This document shows, piece after piece, positions 19,740 to 31,500 of a stretch of 64,000 bases of DNA; position 1 is the stretch's first letter, and every line of letters begins with the position of its first letter. This DNA is from Kappaphycus alvarezii (taxonomy: Eukaryota > Rhodophyta > Florideophyceae > Gigartinales > Solieriaceae). The position numbers were made by a program, and so were the translations under genes. The notes under the pieces were generated by a model. That model ran no database searches. It was not told where the DNA came from and saw only the letters and a program-made list of their open reading frames with translations. The stretch spans positions 1 through 64,000 of the forward strand of contig NADL03000516.1 of the NCBI GenBank assembly GCA_002205965.3, read 5' to 3'.

Positions 19740-20399
19740 CGTACAACCCGAAGAAGCCAGGAACAATCAGCCCCTGAAGATGAAAAATCACGTGTTACTC
19801 ATGTCCCTACGCATCAGGATAAATTGGCGTAATACTTCGGCTCTAGATTCTGTGACAAGGACCAAAAGTTCTCCGGAGACCTTGGTGATTCAAGGATGGA
19901 AAATGTTGCCGAGTACCAACAAGTTGCTCGTGACTATGGTCTTAGTGCTACGCAGAAGAAGCAATATCTTCATAACATCCTAAGTGGTGATTCTAAGATA
20001 TTTTAACTCGATCGGATCAATCACGAAGATAATTCGTTCACCGAGGCGATAAAACCCATTAGTTATGAATACAACTCCGTGGTTCGTCAAAATCGAGAGA
20101 AGAACTATCTCGGTGGACCTAGGTTATCTAAGCATACTTCTGAAGGCTTTGATGAGCTTGCAGAACTTGAAAAACTGTACAAGCTGATAACAAAGCTTTC
20201 ACCGCAAGTGCCTGTTTCGCACAGGAGGGAGGCACAAAGGATTGTATTTCTTCGTAATACTACCGTAGTTTATGCATGGGCGACGGAGCCGTCACCTAGC
20301 GTCTTTAACCATGTTTTCTCATTTCAGCAACTCTATGGAGAACTTGAAGCAGCTTTGCATCTCTCTAAGAAAGCCAAATTGGCAAAAATGAGAGATTAA
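19740..20399 (+). pseudogene. Copia element 2, Gag C-terminal part
   Basis: After the insertion the Gag pattern resumes in shifting frames: YQQVARDYGLSATQKKQYLH near 19,920, SVVRQNREKNYL-type near 20,080, then the 20,079-20,399 frame with GFDELAELEKLYKLITKL, SPQVPVSHRREAQRIVFLR and VFSFQQLYGELEAALHLS. This ordered set is typical of the Gag of this copia lineage. A frame change and a stop lie near 19,990-20,005. Confidence 0.7.
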
Positions 20400-21249
20400 G
20401 TTGCAATTAGGTCACGGACTACTTCAGATGAGGACGAAAAGGTCCCTGGTATACTCTATCAAGGAACTCGTCGCTACACAAACCGACATCTTGGTGTCGG
20501 CGATACAAGTAGTTACGGCCAAAAAATGATCCGTCTGGACCACTTTCGGTCATGGGATGCTTCAATTGAGATTCCCCCTATCCTATGTTAAGTTCATGTC
20601 CGCATTAGATTGACCTTACTAAAGCCGCTCGTCTGAAAAATGGAGTACGTATTGAAGAAAATGGAGAAATACGAAATGTTGAGGTTGTATTACTTGAATT
20701 ATGTCAACAGCTCGACTCTGTAAATGAAAAAAGAGTAAATTAGTCAAAAAGTACCAGAGGAAACAGATGCACACGTTACCATTGAAGTTGAAGAAGTAAA
20801 AACAAGTTTTATATCTTCGATTCACTTATTAATTATGTCGGAGACACGATTGATGAGAAATCTATAGCTGAAGCTACAATAGACCTCACTTCTCTTTCGG
20901 CCCAAAAGGAATTGAGAAGTTCAATGGAGCCTGTTTGGATACTGGAGCTCAGAGATATGTAGTAAGGAAAAGTCAAGCTTAGGCATACTATGGCCAATTG
21001 GGAACCCTTATAGATCTCATAAATCAACAGCAAAGGTCTACAAGCATTAAGCAAATAGGAAGAAAAGCATTGGAAAAGAAAATTTTCGAATCCCATATGG
21101 CTATAACCGTCACATAAAGATCTTTCTGGATGTTGTAGATATTGTAATACAGCTTCTTTTACGACTAGACTTACTTGATAAGTTTAAGCTTCTAGCAGAC
21201 ACCGTGCACAATCGTATTCGATTGAAAGATCCTGTCTGTAGCTCACCTA

Positions 21250-22440
21250 TTACTCGATAGCTTGGCCACGCTTACTATGAATGGAACTACGAAGTTAGGT
21301 ATACAGAGCTAGAATTGAAAAGGATTAACCAACAATTTTATCAGCCGAATCCGCTGGGAATATACAAAGTGATGAAGCAGGCCAAGGATACTCAAAAAAC
21401 ACCAGAGGCACTCAAGGCACTTGAAAAAAGTGACTGAATCTTGTGATGTTTGCCAAAAGATTTCGAAACAACCTGGTCGTTTCTGCGTCGCACTGCCAAG
21501 CGAAAACGTACTCTTTAACCTAACTATGCTTATGGATCTTATGTACTTGGAAAGCCCTGCTTAAAATTTTATACATCTACAGTGACATCGTCAACATTCC
21601 ATGGCTATGCCAAATGCATCATGTCATGCGTGAACTCGAATTATCTCACTGTCTTATTCAATTCAAGATTTTACTCAATTCAAAACATGTCCCCTGTTCT
21701 TCGAATTTTTATTCGAAATTATTCCTTACTTTAATTGAACAAGGAAGCCGGTGTCAAGTTGAAGTTCATAGACGGTAAAAGTATGCATCATTTCTCGAGT
21801 TCAAAATAAGGGAGCAACCAAAAAAAACAACTTTATCAACCTTGCTTGTCAAAACACCGCGATCGTTCGCACTGACGTGTATTCGTCCCCAACTAGCGTG
21901 TATTCGCTCTTTCTCCTTTAATTCCTTTATTCTGTTACAGTCACTGGGAGAGTTCATTGCTCCCCCCTGACTTTTTCAACAAGCCCACTCGTGCTACAAA
22001 TGATTTGTAAGGATAAGTTGTTCAGTGCTGCAGTATTTCGCGATAGGGAGTCGGCTAATAACCTATGGACAGCTTACGTACGCCAATGAGTAACAAAGTA
22101 CGTCGGATACTCGAACTTCACACTGATGGTGACCCTCAATTCGATAGTTACCGGTGGCGTCTCTTACTGCAAGCGAGTGGGATAAAACACTTGGACTCAG
22201 GCATCGAAAGACATAATGCAATTGGCGTCGGTGAAAAGTACCACGACTTCCTCCGACGAATTTATCATAAGGCACGAATGGAGCACCAAAAGGTTTCGGA
22301 GCATGCCTGTCTTTCTCTTTCTGTTCATGCCATAAACAACACTGCCGGACCATAAGGGTTTTCTCTCACTCTTCTCGTGTTTGGAATCGTTACACAATTA
22401 CCGCTAGAGCTCTCAGATCTTCCCGAGCAGCGTGAATGAA
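21250..22440 (+). pseudogene. Copia element 2, integrase
   Basis: The zinc-binding N-terminus is visible near 21,260-21,440 as GHAYYEWNYEVRYTELELKR, then after a frame change VTESCDVCQKISKQPGRF with the Cys pair CDVC (in this lineage CDVCQ...RF is standard), ending LTMLMDLMYLES. The catalytic end lies at 22,065-22,440 with RHNAIGVGEKYHDFLRR (the E of GEKYH in the position of the catalytic Glu) and, after a stop, FSLTLLVFGIVTQLPLELSD. The middle, with the catalytic aspartates, is badly decayed. The enzyme would insert the element DNA. Confidence 0.72.
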
Positions 22441-22469
22441 TGAAGATATTATAAAATATTCGCTCTGAG

Positions 22470-22697
22470 ATGTCTAAGGCTGTTGCTTCTGCCCACATCC
22501 GCACTGCTCTTAATCTTAACGTCCCTATTGAATCAGACCGCGAGATTAGGATTGGATCTCAAGTAATATTTTATTGCGAAAAAGTAAAAGCATGGAAAGG
22601 TACATACAAAGTTGTTGCAAGAGATAGAAAAAATCTTCGGATAAGTACTAATAACGAACTTAAAGGGTTTCGATTGACAAAATACGTGGGTTTATAA
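22470..22697 (+). pseudogene. Copia element 2, integrase C-terminal SH3-like part
   Basis: The 75-codon plus frame begins MSKAVASAHIRTALNLNVP and includes IRIGSQVIFYCEKVKAWKG and YKVVARDRKNLRIS. A basic start followed by the pattern G-x-x-V-x-x-Y-x-E-K-x-x-x-W-x-G-x-Y-K-V-V is that of the small DNA-binding barrel that follows the integrase core in this lineage. It is placed directly before the RT, as expected. Confidence 0.6.
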
Positions 22698-22702
22698 CAG
22701 AT

Positions 22703-23580
22703 ATGGATCAACAGGAAGCACAGAAAAAATTGTCTGGTGATAAGCGTGACGAAGTAGATAGCGTCTTTGACCGAGTGGTCTGGGTCGAAAAGTTTCTTGC
22801 AACCGCTCAAGAAAAAATGGCTGAAGTTCGGGTCAAAACCGAGGGAACAACTGATATCTTAGAAACAACAAGCCTGACGTATATCATGGGGAAAGTTCCT
22901 GCCGTTGACCAAAGATACAACTCCGCAGCATTCGAAATAGCCAAAAGCAACGAGATTCCGGGACTATGTGATCGTAAGGTATGGGAAGTCGTCAATATTT
23001 CGTCTCTTCCCTCGAAGGCGAACATTATCGGTGGACGATTTGGAATTACGCTGAAAAGTCCAGGTACCGACCGTCAGAAGTCCAAAGTACGTTTCATTGG
23101 ACAAGGCTACAGATACCACATGAAAGAGGTTATAGTGCATAGCTGCCCAACACTACGCCAAAGCTCTACAAAATAATCCTTTCAGAATCTGGAATTCTTA
23201 ATTATCGCTTCGCAATGATTGATTTCGATCAAATTTACCTTCAAGCGAAGTAAAAGATGAGTCGTGATGTACATCTTAAGATATGTGAGGCAGATCGAAA
23301 GTTTTTCATCATCGGTTGAGATCAATTACTGAATCAAAAAAAGACTCTTTATCGTATCTGTGATTCTGGTGACTGCTGTGGCGCTACTCTCGAATTCTTC
23401 ATCAAGAACGAACTGGGAATGCTGCCACTACGGAGATCCGTCTCTTGACATGAAACAAGGTAAGTAGCGTACCGCTGAAAAAAAACCCTAAAATGATGAT
23501 GATAACTTGTTGCCAAGAAATGAAAATTTTGATAAGCTCATTGAACTCACAGCTCGCTTGTTTGAGTCAACTGGCCTAGT
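22703..23580 (+). pseudogene. Copia element 2, reverse transcriptase
   Basis: The 22,703-23,176 frame gives EIPGLCDRKVWEVVNIS, ANIIGGRFGITLKS, KVRFIGQGYR and HSCPTLRQSS, the fingers region of a copia RT. After a stop, pieces follow in several frames to about 23,580: SRDVHLKICEADRKFFI, KKTLYRICDSGDCCGA and, near 23,500, DDDNLLPRNENFDKLIEL, which occupies the position of the catalytic Y-V-D-D strand. Stops and shifts exclude activity. Frames from 23,580 to 23,820 hold weak continuation. Confidence 0.8.
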
Positions 23581-23899
23581 ATGACAATCTTCAGTTCGTT
23601 GGCATCCATATTAAAACTGGAAAATAGATTGATGGTTAGCGAAAGTTCTACGCCCATCAGAAAGACTATCTTGCCAAGCTCAGAACAATACCAAAGGATT
23701 ACACTTTTGAAATCTTTCGCTCCGTCCGAACCGAATTCAGTTGGCTATCGCACAGTATTTGGGACATATTATGTGCAGTCAATAGGGAACCACAAGTAAC
23801 TTCTGAAAGTTTTGGAAAGAATAGCATCGACAAGCTTAATACTTCCACAAGATATGTAAAAATATCAAAGACATCCGTCTCAAGTATCCTCCGCTAAAT

Positions 23900-24414
23900 T
23901 TGAACACCCTGCATATTCGTAATTATGCAGATGCATCTTTTGCGAAAAACACAAATATCAATTCGCGATTAGTATTCATTATTTTGTTTTTTGATGACGC
24001 AGACCGCTGCCATGTTTTGAACTACAGCAGCCGCAAGTTTCTTCGCGTCGTACTATCATGGCCGGAGAAGTGTACCCATTCTACGCCGCATTTGATGTCG
24101 ATTACATATTGAAACACGATTTGGAACGCATCTTACGCCGTAAGATACCTCTGAAAATGGTCACAAGCTCGAAGCAGATTTTCGATGTCATTAGCCGTGC
24201 TTCGCATGCAACTAAAAAAAGTTTAAATATGGACATCACTGCTGCTCGCAAAGCATAAAACAAGCTCGAAATATCAAATATTAGACTTATCGGGGGAATT
24301 GAAAATCCTGCCGATGGCCTAACGAAGCCGAATGTTTGCAAGCCCCTGCTAGAAATTCTACGGACTGATGTTGGCAAAATATTCATCGAACAATGGATTA
24401 TCCGTAAGAAGTAA
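23900..24414 (+). pseudogene. Copia element 2, RNase H
   Basis: Starts with LHIRNYADASFAKNTNINSR (YADASFA holds the first catalytic Asp) and continues with YSSRKFLRVVLS. A frame change at about 24,055 leads to MAGEVYPFYAAFDVDYIL, PLKMVTSSKQIFDVISRA and, after one stop, LEISNIRLIGGIENPADGLT. The ENPADGLTKP ending is diagnostic. It closes the Pol about 35 bp before the 3' LTR. Confidence 0.82.
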
Positions 24415-24448
24415 GGCACACCTGCCTCGCTTTTTGAAAGCGCGGGAG

Positions 24449-24876
24449 TATTACTCAAAAGGGCTTGCGATGGTGCCAGTGCAACCTCCGTGACATCTCA
24501 GCAGGATGGTTAGATATTTTATGATATTAATCTATTAGAAAATACTACTGTAGCCACTAGATTTAATTTTTGTGGTGGACCAGCCTACAACGAACTGCAC
24601 TATACTTTCAAATATAGTACAGAAGGGCTACAAGTGAAGTCTATATAAGGGTTTGCGTACCGAGTAGCGGAGCAAGTCCAAGGCAAGAATCGTCAGCCAT
24701 CAGGCAGAAGAAGTAAACACTTATTCTTGCCGCAATAAGGGGAAGCCAACCCGTCGGGCGCAACGTTCAGTAGTTGTGTCAGAAATTGTAAGCTCGGCTT
24801 GTAGGGCATACAGTAGACTTCCACCAGCAACCTTGCTGCGTGCTACACGTGTCATACTTTTCGGGCTGTGAAACTA
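24449..24876 (+). repeat. 3' LTR of copia element 2
   Basis: Counterpart of 17,876-18,306, starting about 35 bp after the end of the RNase H reading frame. It keeps the TATA-like tctatataaggg. The partner LTRs differ at scattered sites, so the insertion is not recent. A short TACAG array (24,918-24,932) follows outside the LTR. Confidence 0.82.
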
Positions 24877-25619
24877 AAGTTGACAAGCAAACAAGCACTA
24901 TGCACTACTCTAAATTACAGTACAGTACAGTAGTCCCTCGCTACAAGCACAAATAACTGAAGGAGTGCCTCAGCCTAAGCAACGGCAGGTAGTCTACGAG
25001 GATAATGACCCCTAAAAGTACAATACGGAGGCCTTTAGGCGCTTCCTCTTCATAAGAAAAGGTCACAAGGAACCAGAGTAGAAGAAGCTTTTTTTAATTT
25101 AATTTAAGCAATTATACACCCTCGCATGCAGAGATCACTGATTGTGCCATGACACATATCGTCTAGCTCTCCCCGGCTCAAAATGGCAAAATAAACTGAA
25201 TTTTTAGCAATCAAGCCACAGGGTGTTGTCGCCCCAAACACATCCCGGCCATTTTCTACAAATTTTGCTTCAATGTTAAGAAAATATATGAAAAACAACC
25301 AGTGTACCCCCATTCAGGTGAAAATTAAAAAAAAGAAAAGAAAAGAAACTAAGTTACGATGATGTTGCAAAGTGGGCTAGCGTCCAGTTCAACCTTTTCT
25401 TTTCACCCTCACGTTCTGTTTTTTCTGCTTTCTACTGCTCTATCATATACTAATAATACCCCTCTAATGATGCGAGGCAAAATGGGCAACCAGCAGGGGT
25501 CCTATAGAGCATCAGCTTTTAAAATGGATCAACGACCAAAAACTTTCCGGCAGATGTTTGACTGGTGATAATAATACAGAAAAAGGAGTCTACTGGCAGA
25601 AAAATGACAATGATTTGAT
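24877..25619. other. Intergenic stretch with short TACAG array
   Basis: Contains acagtacagtacagta at 24,917-24,932 and AT-rich DNA. A 69-codon plus frame at 25,359-25,568 may be an upstream part of the decayed transposase that follows, but shows no recognisable domain. Confidence 0.4.
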
Positions 25620-26240
25620 TCAAAAGTCTTCACGAGCTGATCTAATGTTTTTTCTAGTTGGCTGTGGAGGTTTGAGAAAAAGTGGAATTAGAAGTCTCGC
25701 AAACTGCACGGTAAAGCGGTGAAGCTTCGTTCAGAATATATTCTTTTCGCAAAAGAATATTTTTGGGATGCTGATGAGACTGGCCTGGACCCTAACATGC
25801 CCCCGGATCGTACAATCACTCAAAAAGTGATGGCCGGTGGCATAAAAGACAAAAAGCGAATACGCTTCTGGTGTGTTCGAACTTAACTTGAACAGAAAAA
25901 TTCCCTCTCCTCTCCATAGGAAAAGTTCACAAGCTACGATGTTTCAAGGAGTAGAATTCGGCGGAACTTTATTTCGATAACCCTTAAACTAACAATGCGT
26001 GGAAGATAATGGAATTATTACTCGATTTGTTGACACGTCTCGTCGTATTTATTTACCAGACACCGGGAAAAAAAAAATTTCCCGTTGTTTGAAATCTTTT
26101 CAGGTCATGGATCTTCAGATTTCTTGCCTCAATTGTCTAGTATTGATATCAAGTTTTTACCTGCCAAAAATACGTCGCGTTTACGACCCATGGATACTGT
26201 AATACAAAAAATGGTCCCCCCTTCGTGTAATCCAGCAACC
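25620..26240 (+). pseudogene. CENP-B/pogo-like DDE transposase remnant
   Basis: Translated in the right frames the plus strand gives SRKLHGKAVKLRSEYILF near 25,690-25,740, the linker after the DNA-binding domain. This is followed by FWDADETGLDPNMPPDRTIT and KDKKRIRFWC near 25,760-25,880, the first catalytic region (N-A-D-E-T-G in the family). At 26,085-26,215 FSGHGSSDFLPQL and IKFLPAKNTSRLRPMDTVIQ match the second catalytic block and the closing P-x-N-T-S-x-L-Q-P-M-D motif. The Asp of the family's D-N-x-S-G-H motif seems changed. The enzyme moved DNA by cut-and-paste. The middle is missing; no inverted repeats were identified. Confidence 0.72.
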
Positions 26241-26482
26241 TACAACAATCCCGCCCCAAACTTCTCCCACCGTCATTTCCAAATTTACTTCCATTTTATC
26301 TAGATATTTTTATACTGTATTTAACCCTCTGAATCGACCCCGAATCAAGTCCCTTTTCCCTTTTAGCTTACCTCCTCCTCCAAATTCGCCTTTTTTGAGA
26401 AGGAGGGCGCAAATGCACTACTGCAAAATCCCTTGCAGATTTATTTTACCTATTCCTAATCTATAGAACCTGCCCCGGGAGC

Positions 26483-26490
26483 CTATTTAA
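26483..26490 (+). promoter_or_regulatory. TATA box of the acidic ORF
   Basis: TATTTAAA in the context gggagcctatttaaacccc lies 30 bp before the first Met codon (26,513) and about 110 bp before the inner Met (26,600). Spacing fits a short leader if the inner Met is used. Confidence 0.45.
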
Positions 26491-26512
26491 ACCCCTTTAT
26501 TCTAAGTTCCAA

Positions 26513-27132
26513 ATGCCCCCGATCATTTTACTCATCACCCCTCTCCCCCACACACCCGAAACACCCTACATTGCCTCCCTTTCCCCAACGTCTATCAAAA
26601 TGAACGACCTTCGCCCCTCTGTCCCTATTTCCAAAAACCGCCCTTCCCGTCCCATCAATGGCCTTCTTCTCGCCGCCTACGGGCCGACCGGTGCCGACGA
26701 CTACATCCGGCGGCAAACAAAGAAGAAAATCATCGAGTTCGTTCGCCGCCTCTTCATAGAAGAAGAACCGAGGGAGTTAAGTGAGGGAGAGGCTGAGAAG
26801 GTCGAGGAGGAGAGCGGGGAGTCCTTCGAGGAATGGTTAGCCCCTGAGCTAGTGTATGAGGCTCGGGAGAAGGAGGAGGAGGAGGAGGAGGAGGAGGAGA
26901 AGGATGAGGGAGCAGGGGGCATGGAAAGTGTTGGACTGGTGGGCCTAGAATGGAGAGTATGAATCAAGTTGTGCCCACGATGGAACTGGATGGAGATATC
27001 TTTAGTAGTCTAGATATCTCGCAGGGGGGAATAGAGAGCTGTGAGCCATTCGCAGATATTTGTGGGGACTGCTTGGACAGCATGGATATTTTAGAGAAGT
27101 TTTTTGGATCTGATTTAGAGAATGGGAAATAA
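26513..27132 (+). pseudogene. Acidic protein of unknown function, LTR-linked, copy A
   Basis: The first frame (26,513-26,962) has a probable start at an inner Met (MNDLRPSVPISKNRPSRPIN, 26,600) and continues with LLLAAYGPTGADDYIRRQTK, a helix KKKIIEFVRRLFIEEE and a run of nine Glu. At about 26,945 the frame is lost, and the 26,950-27,132 frame continues with DGDIFSSLDISQGGIES and LDSMDILEKFFGSDLENGK. Copy B (56,599-56,811, minus strand) has one extra G at this point (ggtggggcct against ggtgggcct) and reads straight through, so copy A carries a one-base deletion. An LTR follows about 105 bp after the stop in both copies. I do not recognise the family; it is strongly acidic with a basic N-terminus. 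Confidence 0.6.
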
Positions 27133-27234
27133 GAGGACCAAATTAATTGTTAGTTTCTTAAGTATCTTTTGCTTAGAGTATATTGTCCACACAAAGTATT
27201 TTTATGCATTTCTTGGTATCTTCTGTAGTTTTGT

Positions 27235-27573
27235 TCCGACTTTAGGGGTAGCCAAAAGTCTATATAAGCTGAGTAAACTGCTTCCTCATGGAGAGGTCAA
27301 GCAAGTTGGCAGACAACTTCAAGCCAAGTCCCGAGTAGTAGGAAGTTGAGAGTCAACTTCAGACCCAAGAAAACGTTTTCTTACGCTAGTCGCAGAGCGT
27401 CAGTGGTAGACCCTGCCCCTTTTATACTTGCTTGTAGCTTCCTCAACTCTCTTCTATATACACTCCCTTTGTTCGTTCAACAATACCACGGCAGCACTTT
27501 TGTCGCTCGCAACACCTCCTTCTCAGGGTAATTGGTTCTGAGGATCTCTTCCCCCGCCGATTTACCCCTATCA
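27235..27573 (+). repeat. Ty3-type LTR, solo or truncated, next to acidic ORF
   Basis: Reads on the plus strand tctatataagctgag (TATA-like), then gcagacaacttcaag, and ends tttacccctatca at 27,573. This is the inner half of the LTR at 1,158-1,876 (opposite strand). The outer half differs from that LTR but matches the 56 kb copy, so it belongs to a second subtype whose U3 side is joined to the acidic ORF. The left edge is uncertain. No Ty3 internal sequence follows at 27,574, so it is a solo LTR or a truncated copy. Confidence 0.7.
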
Positions 27574-28398
27574 GATACTTTGTGTTATTACCAATTTCGA
27601 AAGTCGATATCGCATAATACAGTACAAAAGAGTTCTGGATGCAATGGATGGGGAATATAACGTCTGTAAGGTTAACCAGCGAACATCCATAAGTTACGTG
27701 CGGTCATTTTGAAAAGAGTTAACATCTTCAATCATTGGAAAAGGAGGGAAGTAGTGCTGGTTTTTTGAGTCTGTGAAGGATGGGAGTTGTGAAGAAGATG
27801 GTTTAGTGGCTTCAGATACAGTTGATTTGGGAAGTGGTTTACCTAATTTGGTGTGATTCCAGAGAAGAAATTTTATCAGAAATCTCTTGAATATTGACGA
27901 TACGGACTCTTTGGAGCTTTTTGAAGAGTTCGTTTTGCCTCAGAGTGTTTTACAGGAGCTAGGAGCTAGAAGAATAATCTACAGACAAAGCTGATGCTTT
28001 TGATACCAATGATGACGCAGGGCCTTCAATAACGCTTCAAAATTAGCTAGAGGTCGTCCAAGCGTGTCTGGTTGCGGCAGAATGTCAGGTGACATTAGAT
28101 GTGTAGCTTGATAACTATTTACGCACTCTTCTCCGAGCTTTGAGAGGTGAGAGTGTTTGATTAGCGCTGTAATACTCTCGATTGTTTGCTGAAGGTACAA
28201 AGGCCGGTGCCCGAGTAAATGAATAGTCCTCTGTAAGGAATATGCATGCGTTCAACACAAAATTGCTTGGAACGAGGGACTGCTGTACAATGGAATAGAC
28301 CAGGAAAGTTAACAAACTAGAGAGGTAAGCATGTACTAACTAGCATTGAGCACAGAGCCCAACGGACGAGATAGCAAATGCGTGCCACAAAAAATTAG
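27574..28398. other. Intergenic stretch without recognised features
   Basis: Short frames only. A 73-codon and a 66-codon minus frame near 28,000-28,315 show no family pattern. Confidence 0.4.
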
Positions 28399-28781
28399 CG
28401 TCAGGACTCGGACTACAGGCAAACGCACAAAGAAAAAGACAAACAGAACACAAAATAAGACAAAAGGAACAAAAAAGCGACAGTAAGCACTGTGAAAAGG
28501 CGAATTCGCAAGCAATTGGCACAGTGTCCACGGAACCAACAAAACGACATGCACTAACAGCGGAGCGACAAGCACATAAAATTCTATTACGTTGCGTAGT
28601 CTATAGGAAGGTTGGAGTAGAGGCTGTCCAAAGAAAAAGCGCAGGCAACACAACGAGTACTTCTTCCGAATCCCCTTGCCTATTGCCTAACCCTATTTCT
28701 GTAGCAATTACAACCCTTTGCGGCAAAAAAACCAGTCAAACTAGCATTACCTTTAGCACCATACGTCTGCGACCTAATCAA
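28399..28781 (+). repeat. 5' LTR of copia element 3
   Basis: Begins cgtcaggactcggactacag (the expected TG is CG here) and ends near gcgacctaatca. Shared blocks with 39,804-40,185 include aaaaagacaaacagaacaca, attctattacgttgcgtagt and agtcaaactagcattac. Edges come from the two-copy comparison. Confidence 0.8.
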
Positions 28782-29315
28782 TAGTTATGGGCCCAGAGGG
28801 CAATTTATTTCCGGAGAATAGGATGCTTAATGCACCAAGACTGCTGTTACTCCAAATAAGAACAAGTTCTATTACAAACGAGATGCGAGGAGGTGTATGA
28901 GAGAAGTTCTTGTTTTTGGAAACCGGGGAGATGCGAAAGCAGAGTTTTGCAAATGGGCTCGGGCTTTCTTCGTATATTGCAATGGATCTATGCTAGAGAA
29001 GAGTGTTTGATGGGGAGATTGAAGACAGCGAGCTTAAAGTAGACAGTGAAAATGAAGACATAATCCTCCCGTTCAAACAGCAAAAAGCCATCGTGGGGCA
29101 AATGTTCATGGTCGTCTGACGAGACTCACACTAGCCCACTGACGCCGCTAAGCGTATCGTAACTCTGGGTGTAGCGTTTTCAACTGACAACGAGTCATGA
29201 ATGAAGATTATTAAACATACTCTATGACGATAGATTTCATGGAGTTGCAGAAGCAGTTCTTAACTGTTTCCACCACATCACAACGGAATAGGAGAAGAAA
29301 CGAGCTGCGCTCATA

Positions 29316-29820
29316 ATGATTGAAAACGCGCAGATACCAGACCAAATCTATAAAAACGTACTGAGTCTCTTAGCATCTAAGCAAGATGCCTCTTTGATTG
29401 TAACTGACAGCATGAATTATTGTATAGATCTCGGATTATTGGAGCAAGGAAAGAATAGCATGTACGAAGCAGCAGCTAACTTAAAAGCAGGTTGCACGGA
29501 GGATGCCAAAGCAAGCATTAAACGAGAACAAGAAGCGATTAGAATAGCAGAGAATCGTATGGATAGGAGGGTCATGGATGCTGGAATGACATTCACGTTC
29601 GGCCTTGAAGACGTGATTTCGGCACTTAAGACTAAACAAATCTCAGAAAATGAGGGAAAATCTTAAACTACAAAGCATGAGAGTAATGTAACGATGATTG
29701 GCTCCATGATTGAAAATGGGCAGCAAATCTCAATTCAAATTACAGAATAAATTGCTTCCGAAACGGGCGCGAACCTAAATAGTCGCTGCTACGCTTGCAA
29801 TTGTGTAAAAAATTGCGCTG
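29316..29820 (+). pseudogene. Copia element 3, Gag-like region
   Basis: A 116-codon frame begins MIENAQIPDQIYKNVLSLLA and is rich in charged helices, with no diagnostic motif. About 120 bp further, near 29,785-29,815, SRCYACNCVKNCAGNP resembles a broken zinc knuckle (CYAC pair, remainder disordered). The position between the 5' LTR and the integrase supports Gag. Confidence 0.45.
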
Positions 29821-30857
29821 GCAATCCATAATGCCCAATGTATGGGAAAGGTCGCAAAGACACCCGCATCACGAAGTCCAATACTGAACTTCGCAATAAA
29901 GGAAGTAAAATGTGGAACAAAAACGAGCAGACTTGAAAAAAGAAAGTCCGTTTCTCAGACGTCCCCTCATTCCCTCCGCAGCAGAACGGTTTCAATAACA
30001 ACAAAGAGAATATCACTTAGTACTGTTCCAACTAATGTGAAGGGCCCCAATTTGGTTTACGATCCCAATGCTCCACGTTCGATAGGCTGAATCAACGGTG
30101 CTGCTAAGCTGATAGATATTTTGAAAATAAACTTGGATTTTAAGCAGGCAAAAAGTCTATACCTACACGGCTGGGGCGAGCAATGCATATATCCTAAGCC
30201 AGTGGTTGGTGTCTTGGAGATCAACCTGCTTGACATACACGGTAATCTATACAATTTTTGATTTGACCTTGTTAATGGGGATTCAATCATTGTAAATGGA
30301 CTCGACGTTGGGAGATTAGCAATACAGGAAAATATATCAGATAAAGCGACGCTCAGGGTCAGTAGGCCTAGGGACAGCTCTGAACTAGTGTTTGCAAATT
30401 ATTTTTCCACTGAGGATGAGAACCAAACGGTTGAAAGAATAAGGATTCAGGTCTCCCCAAAGCCATCGAATTGCATATGGAATAAGATTACAGCAATGAT
30501 GACAGGTCACACACAAGAGACCCTAAACTATTCGCAAAGAGAATACATAGAGCAACACACGCATCACCGGAACAAGCTGCCATAATATGCGTGGTGGTAA
30601 ATCTTTATGGGTTGTACAATGTCGCACAGAGGCGTGCGGAGGGTATTCATAAATTAACTACGGATGCGGGCGGCGGGTAGAAACCTGTCGCGCCTGCATT
30701 ATTTGGAGACTAAAAGCGAAACGGGTAACGAAGTCGCGGAGCTGCTGTTGAGGGGAGAAACTGCGATGGGAAGCAGCGAAGGAAGCAAGGCGGCGGAAAA
30801 TAATATGCAGACAGAACGGTATTATGTACCTAGACCTCGAAAAGTCAATAGAAGAAG

Positions 30858-31500
30858 TTGAGGAATCATGTGACACATGGAAAGGAGCAGGATGACCAGA
30901 GCACAGCAATGTTTTTGACGCATTGTAGCGAGGAGGTCAAATATAGAAGTTCAAATCGACCTATGCTTCGAGATGAACGGGGTCAACGAAAAACTATTTT
31001 TACTGTAACGGAATCAGGTAAAAGTTTCTCCAAAGGTAGTACAACGATTGCTAAAAGCGTGGACAACATGTGTAAGCTATTCGAACAGCTGTGGATATTT
31101 ATGGATGGTGCTTATTTGGCACTAACAACATATGAAGAGTACAAACATGGAAAGATACGCTTATTTATCGAAGAGAACAATATTGTCTTCAAGCTGAGAC
31201 CAACACGGCGTCACAATAAAACTGGTGATGTGGAACGAAAAATCGAGACATTAAAGTCAACCATACGCAAGTTTGAGAAGGAAATCTCGTGCTGCCGTGC
31301 TCAAAACATCTTGTCTAGTTCAATACTCTTTTCCAACATATTCTCAGGCTCTATAGTACTCACTTCATTCCAGCTGGTGCGGTGATACCAGCCATATCTT
31401 CTGGACATCACGACAGCAAAGATCTTGCCAATGGTATTGGACGCACAAGTTGAACAGTTTGCAACCAGAGAATTGCAGCGAGCATTGAGGAGCAAACCCA
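30858..31500 (+). pseudogene. Copia element 3, integrase
   Basis: The 175-codon frame includes KYRSSNRPMLRDERGQRK, VTESGKSFSKGSTTIAKSVD and THEEYKHGKIRLFIEEN-like text, then RRHNKTGDVERKIETLKSTI, which is the N-x-x-V-E-R segment carrying the catalytic Glu. It stops at 31,385. Upstream catalytic aspartates are not evident. Confidence 0.65.

Larger units (their letters stand above)
17876..24876 (+). mobile_element. Ty1/copia element 2, LTR to LTR, degenerate
   Basis: Two similar LTRs (17,876-18,306 and 24,449-24,876) in the same direction enclose, in copia order on the plus strand, Gag (18,499-20,399, split by an 855 bp insertion), integrase (21,250-22,440), an integrase C-terminal part (22,470-22,697), RT (22,703-23,580) and RNase H (23,900-24,414). 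The wording of several parts (GLCDRKVWEVV, HNAIGVGEKYH, NPADGLTKP) matches a copia lineage I associate mainly with fungi. Stops and frame changes occur in every part. Protease was not identified: 20,400-21,250 contains only short peptides. Confidence 0.88.
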
